In this document: piece after piece, positions 17,590-20,148 of the stretch | Numbering within the stretch: position 1 is the stretch's first letter | Layout of the letters: the number at the start of each line of letters is the position of its first letter | Source of the DNA: Euprymna scolopes | Lineage: Eukaryota > Mollusca > Cephalopoda > Sepiida > Sepiolidae | Reading direction: 5' to 3' | DNA length: 20,148 nucleotides | Assembly: GCA_024364805.1 (NCBI GenBank) | Contig: CM044499.1 | Coordinates: 77,788,625-77,808,772, forward strand | Made by a program: the position numbers and the translations under genes | Notes under the pieces: generated by a model | What the model was told of the DNA's origin: nothing | The model's input: the letters and a program-made list of their open reading frames with translations, nothing else | The model's database searches: none

Positions 17590-19020
17590 CATCCAAGCAT
17601 TTCTTCAAAAAGCATTGTTCTTTTGGTGGTTAGTCCTAATTTGAAATATTTTATTGCTAAACATGCAGACTGAACGGATATATTAAGAAAATTCGTTTTT
17701 AAATGTTTCTACTCTTTATTTTCTGGGTTGGTATATTGGAAGATTCTGATCCAATTTCTCTATTGGCAATCAACCATTGTATGCTAATGTTTAGTAATTT
17801 TCACTATATAAATCACAGCAACAGTTAGTGTGTGTGTGTGTGTGTCTGTGTGTGTGAAAAAACTACAGCACCATGAAAACGTTTTTGTTTTTTTGTTTTT
17901 TTATAATTAAGTGACCACAATCCAAGTTTTGCATGTCAGTACTTTATCTCATACAAAATTAAGTTTTTACATAATGTGATATCTTCCTAATTTTCAATTA
18001 AAAAAAAGAAGTCGGATTTTTCGGTTTGAAATCTTTTTAGCAAATTTTTATTAGACTATATAATATAAGTAGGATTTATAATGTTTTGCATTCAAAATTT
18101 TCAGGTAGCTTTGACTTTTATGTTCATTCTTCTTAAATATTATTGATGTCACCATGTTTGTTTTTCTATTTATATACAGCAACACGAGATGATCTCTATT
18201 TTCACATTTTAGCTGCGTTATGAACCTTATTTTCCATGCTTTGTGAATCTAAATGTTAAATATTGGGAGTATTTTGTGCTGTCATATTTTGAAATATTCT
18301 TAAGGGGTTTTAGGGCTATAATGTAGGCATAATCCCTCATTTGCAAACTTAAATATTCCTGATTTGCATTACATTTGATCCATAGTTACTAGAAGCAAGC
18401 AAGATTCCTTGAATTTCAATTTCTTCATAAGGCCTCTTTAGCTTAAGACTTAAATTTTAGACATTTTCTAGGTTCCAAATCATGTAATTGGTCTTCATCG
18501 AAATTGGAATTCTATACATAGGGGTTGCATTTGAATTTTTTTTTTTTTGTTGTTGTTTAAACTATGTAAAGGAACATAAAAATAGTGCAAAACTCTTGTT
18601 TGTGTGTAGAATTGATTTTACCCGTCTTGGGACAGCTATACTTATAGGTGTACATAAAATGCTTTTATGTTTTTAGATTCACCAGAATAAAACTTGCAAC
18701 TTTATCAAACTTATCTCATAAAATTTGGTGGTCGTCTTCCAAAAAAAAAAGAAAAGAAAAAGGTCAACTACATAATGATAGAAAGATTTTAATATTTTAA
18801 AATTTAGGCATTATTTATTTTTTTTTTTTTAGTCAGTTGATATTTATAGACTCCGACCCCTAAAGTAGTCAATCTGCTCTGACTTCCTGGTGCTGAGTAT
18901 AAGATGAAGTCTTTTCATGACTTTTTTCTTGTTTGATAAATAAAATTAGAAAAATGAGAAGCATGTTTTGAATTTTCCATTCATGTTAAAAACACAACGT
19001 TGCGTTTTGTTTTTATTATT
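17590..19020. other. Unassigned AT-rich stretch
   Basis: No gene or named repeat is recognised. It contains a (GT)n run (17,828-17,856), T-rich tracts, and an ACTCCGACCCC word near 18,850 within a slightly GC-richer stretch of about 80 bp. Confidence 0.5.
17828..17856. repeat. (GT)n microsatellite
   Basis: GT dinucleotides with one C interruption. Confidence 0.9.
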
Positions 19021-19023
19021 TAC

Positions 19024-19256
19024 AGTTGGATGCACATCTGATTGTGAATGATATAAATAAAACTTGTGATAAAAAATGTCATTTAACTTTGGGGGGTGAT
19101 TCATTCTGGTCAAATGTTATAATGGAATGTTACAATTGTTTGTTCTTTCAAAAGTTGATTATGTTGCAGTTAACACAAGATGTGATGATGACGGGTGTAG
19201 ACAAGTTAATTAATGCCTCAAGGCTGTTTGCTTTGCAACTTTTTTCTTCTGAATAA
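19024..19256 (+). CDS. Possible terminal exon, unrecognised
   Basis: A pyrimidine-rich stretch ending TTTTTATTATTTACAG (19,008-19,023) looks like a splice acceptor. From there one frame is open for 77 codons to TAA at 19,254. The text (LDAHLIVNDINKTCDKKCHL, MTGVDKLINASRLFALQLFS) matches no family I know, and no upstream exon with a fitting donor is recognised. AT-rich DNA gives such frames by chance, so this is a weak call recorded because of the acceptor. Confidence 0.12.
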
Positions 19257-19671
19257 TTTCATAATTTCATTCAGAACAATAGAAACTATATTTAGAATTA
19301 GAAATCTCATAATTCAGCAACAAGGACACACAACAAAAGCACAATTCTCATTTGCTGAAACCATCTCATTGTTATAGTAAGTTGTAAGGATGGTCACGCA
19401 TGTTACAAGCAGACATAATAGAATTGGCTGGAAAAAAAAGATGAATTAGGAATCTGTTTTTTAACGTTAGAAAAAAATCGACTCCTCATCTCAAAGGTGG
19501 AGTTGGCTGGAAAAAAAATCTGCTTTTTAGAGTCGGATTTTATAATAAAAAACAACTTACACAAATTGTTTATTCCCAACTTTATCCCTGCCTTCCCAAC
19601 TCTAGTAACAGCAAGCGACTTATTTTATTTCTTTAAATATGAGATTATGAAAAACTATCAAAACAAATTTT
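19257..19671. other. Unassigned AT-rich stretch with a loose duplication
   Basis: TTGGCTGGAAAAAAAA occurs twice, near 19,422 and 19,503, each followed within 5-30 bases by ATCTG and a T run. This is a rough tandem duplication. No gene is recognised. Confidence 0.45.
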
Positions 19672-20148
19672 TTTATATATAAATAAAACCTTAGATGTAT
19701 GTATGTGTGTAAATATTTAACTGATAAACTCTTAAACTATTGGGCACATAACACTGAAATTAATATGAAATAGTAATCATACACCAAGGATGGCTTATAA
19801 CAAGTAAAATTGTTGTTTGAATGGATGAATAACGCGGACAGATGTCAAGTTGAAATGCAAAATGTTCATTTCAACTTGCGGCCATATTTCTATTAGTTTT
19901 GCGCATATGCAAATTCATTCATAGCTTGAAGTGGTTTACTTTTAAATCCTTTATATCTCTCGATCATTCAAACAGTATGAAATTCGGCTAGAGCAGAAAA
20001 TGTTTTACTTTTCGTTCTAACTAATATTACCCAAGTCATTTTTTTTAATCTCCTGGAATCAGTGCTATATATTAGGTACAATATAAAATTCAATAGAGAA
20101 TTGGTCCTAACACGAAATCTGCATGAATTAAAATATATTTAAGCATAT
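19672..20148 (+). mobile_element. Possible Helitron-like 5' end running off the window
   Basis: TATATATAAATAAAACCTTA followed by GATGTATGTATGTGTG (about 19,672-19,711) resembles the A/T-rich openings with GTATG or GTGTG runs of Helitron-like elements such as 11,422 and 12,819. The 3' end would lie beyond the window, so it cannot be confirmed. A hairpin at 19,846-19,878 lies inside. Confidence 0.25.
19846..19878. repeat. Perfect 12-bp inverted repeat, 9-base loop
   Basis: CAAGTTGAAATG (19,846-19,857) and CATTTCAACTTG (19,867-19,878) are exact reverse complements. No T run follows, so it is not a terminator. Confidence 0.9.

Noticed and set aside
1-20148. CRISPR array, operon or bacterial-type signals
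   Set aside because: No regularly spaced identical repeats, no clustered long genes and no ribosome binding sites; the window is clearly eukaryotic repeat DNA.

Overview
This window is AT-rich, repeat-dense eukaryotic DNA with no convincing host protein-coding gene, rRNA or tRNA gene. Its many non-LTR retrotransposon pieces, Helitron-like elements, tRNA-derived SINE-like sequence, long homopolymers and TA/GT microsatellites fit the genome of a coleoid cephalopod, most likely an octopus. That placement is my inference from repeat style. It is not a database result.

Layout. 1-1,200: mostly unassigned, with a short LINE 3' end (about 655-760, +) and a spaced direct repeat (998-1,094). 1,200-2,640: minus-strand fossil of a Ty3/gypsy-type LTR retrotransposon (end of integrase and pol tail, then a purine tract and perhaps an LTR). 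2,640-3,755: microsatellite and unassigned DNA. 3,756-7,595: a segment bracketed by a roughly 255-bp inverted repeat pair at about 95% identity. Inside it are a (TA)n tract, a possible minus-strand Helitron-like element (4,685-5,640) carrying a tRNA-like SINE head and a doubled hammerhead-core-like motif, and a decayed RTE-like LINE 3' region (about 5,900-6,645, +). 7,595-8,865: unassigned. 8,865-11,060: a 5'-truncated Jockey/CR1-like LINE (copy C, -) with a degraded reverse transcriptase. 11,422-11,996: Helitron-like copy 1, with a near-perfect 80-bp palindrome. 12,819-14,431: two Helitron-like copies in direct tandem, built largely of 150-160 bp internal units. 15,130-15,928: a second 3' piece of the same LINE family as copy C (copy B, +). 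16,202-16,270: a strong hairpin. 16,775-17,015: a third piece of that family (copy D, -), converging on B. 17,095-17,425: remnant of another LINE ORF with an in-frame 51-bp tandem duplication. 17,590-20,148: unassigned, with one weak possible terminal exon (about 19,024-19,256) and a possible Helitron-like 5' end near 19,672.

Nothing here forms an operon or pathway. The region is intergenic or intronic DNA built by layered insertions. The points most worth checking are the inverted repeat pair, the palindrome inside Helitron-like copy 1, the tandem Helitron-like junction, the hammerhead-like motif, and the 43-bp copied insertion inside the LINE reverse transcriptase.
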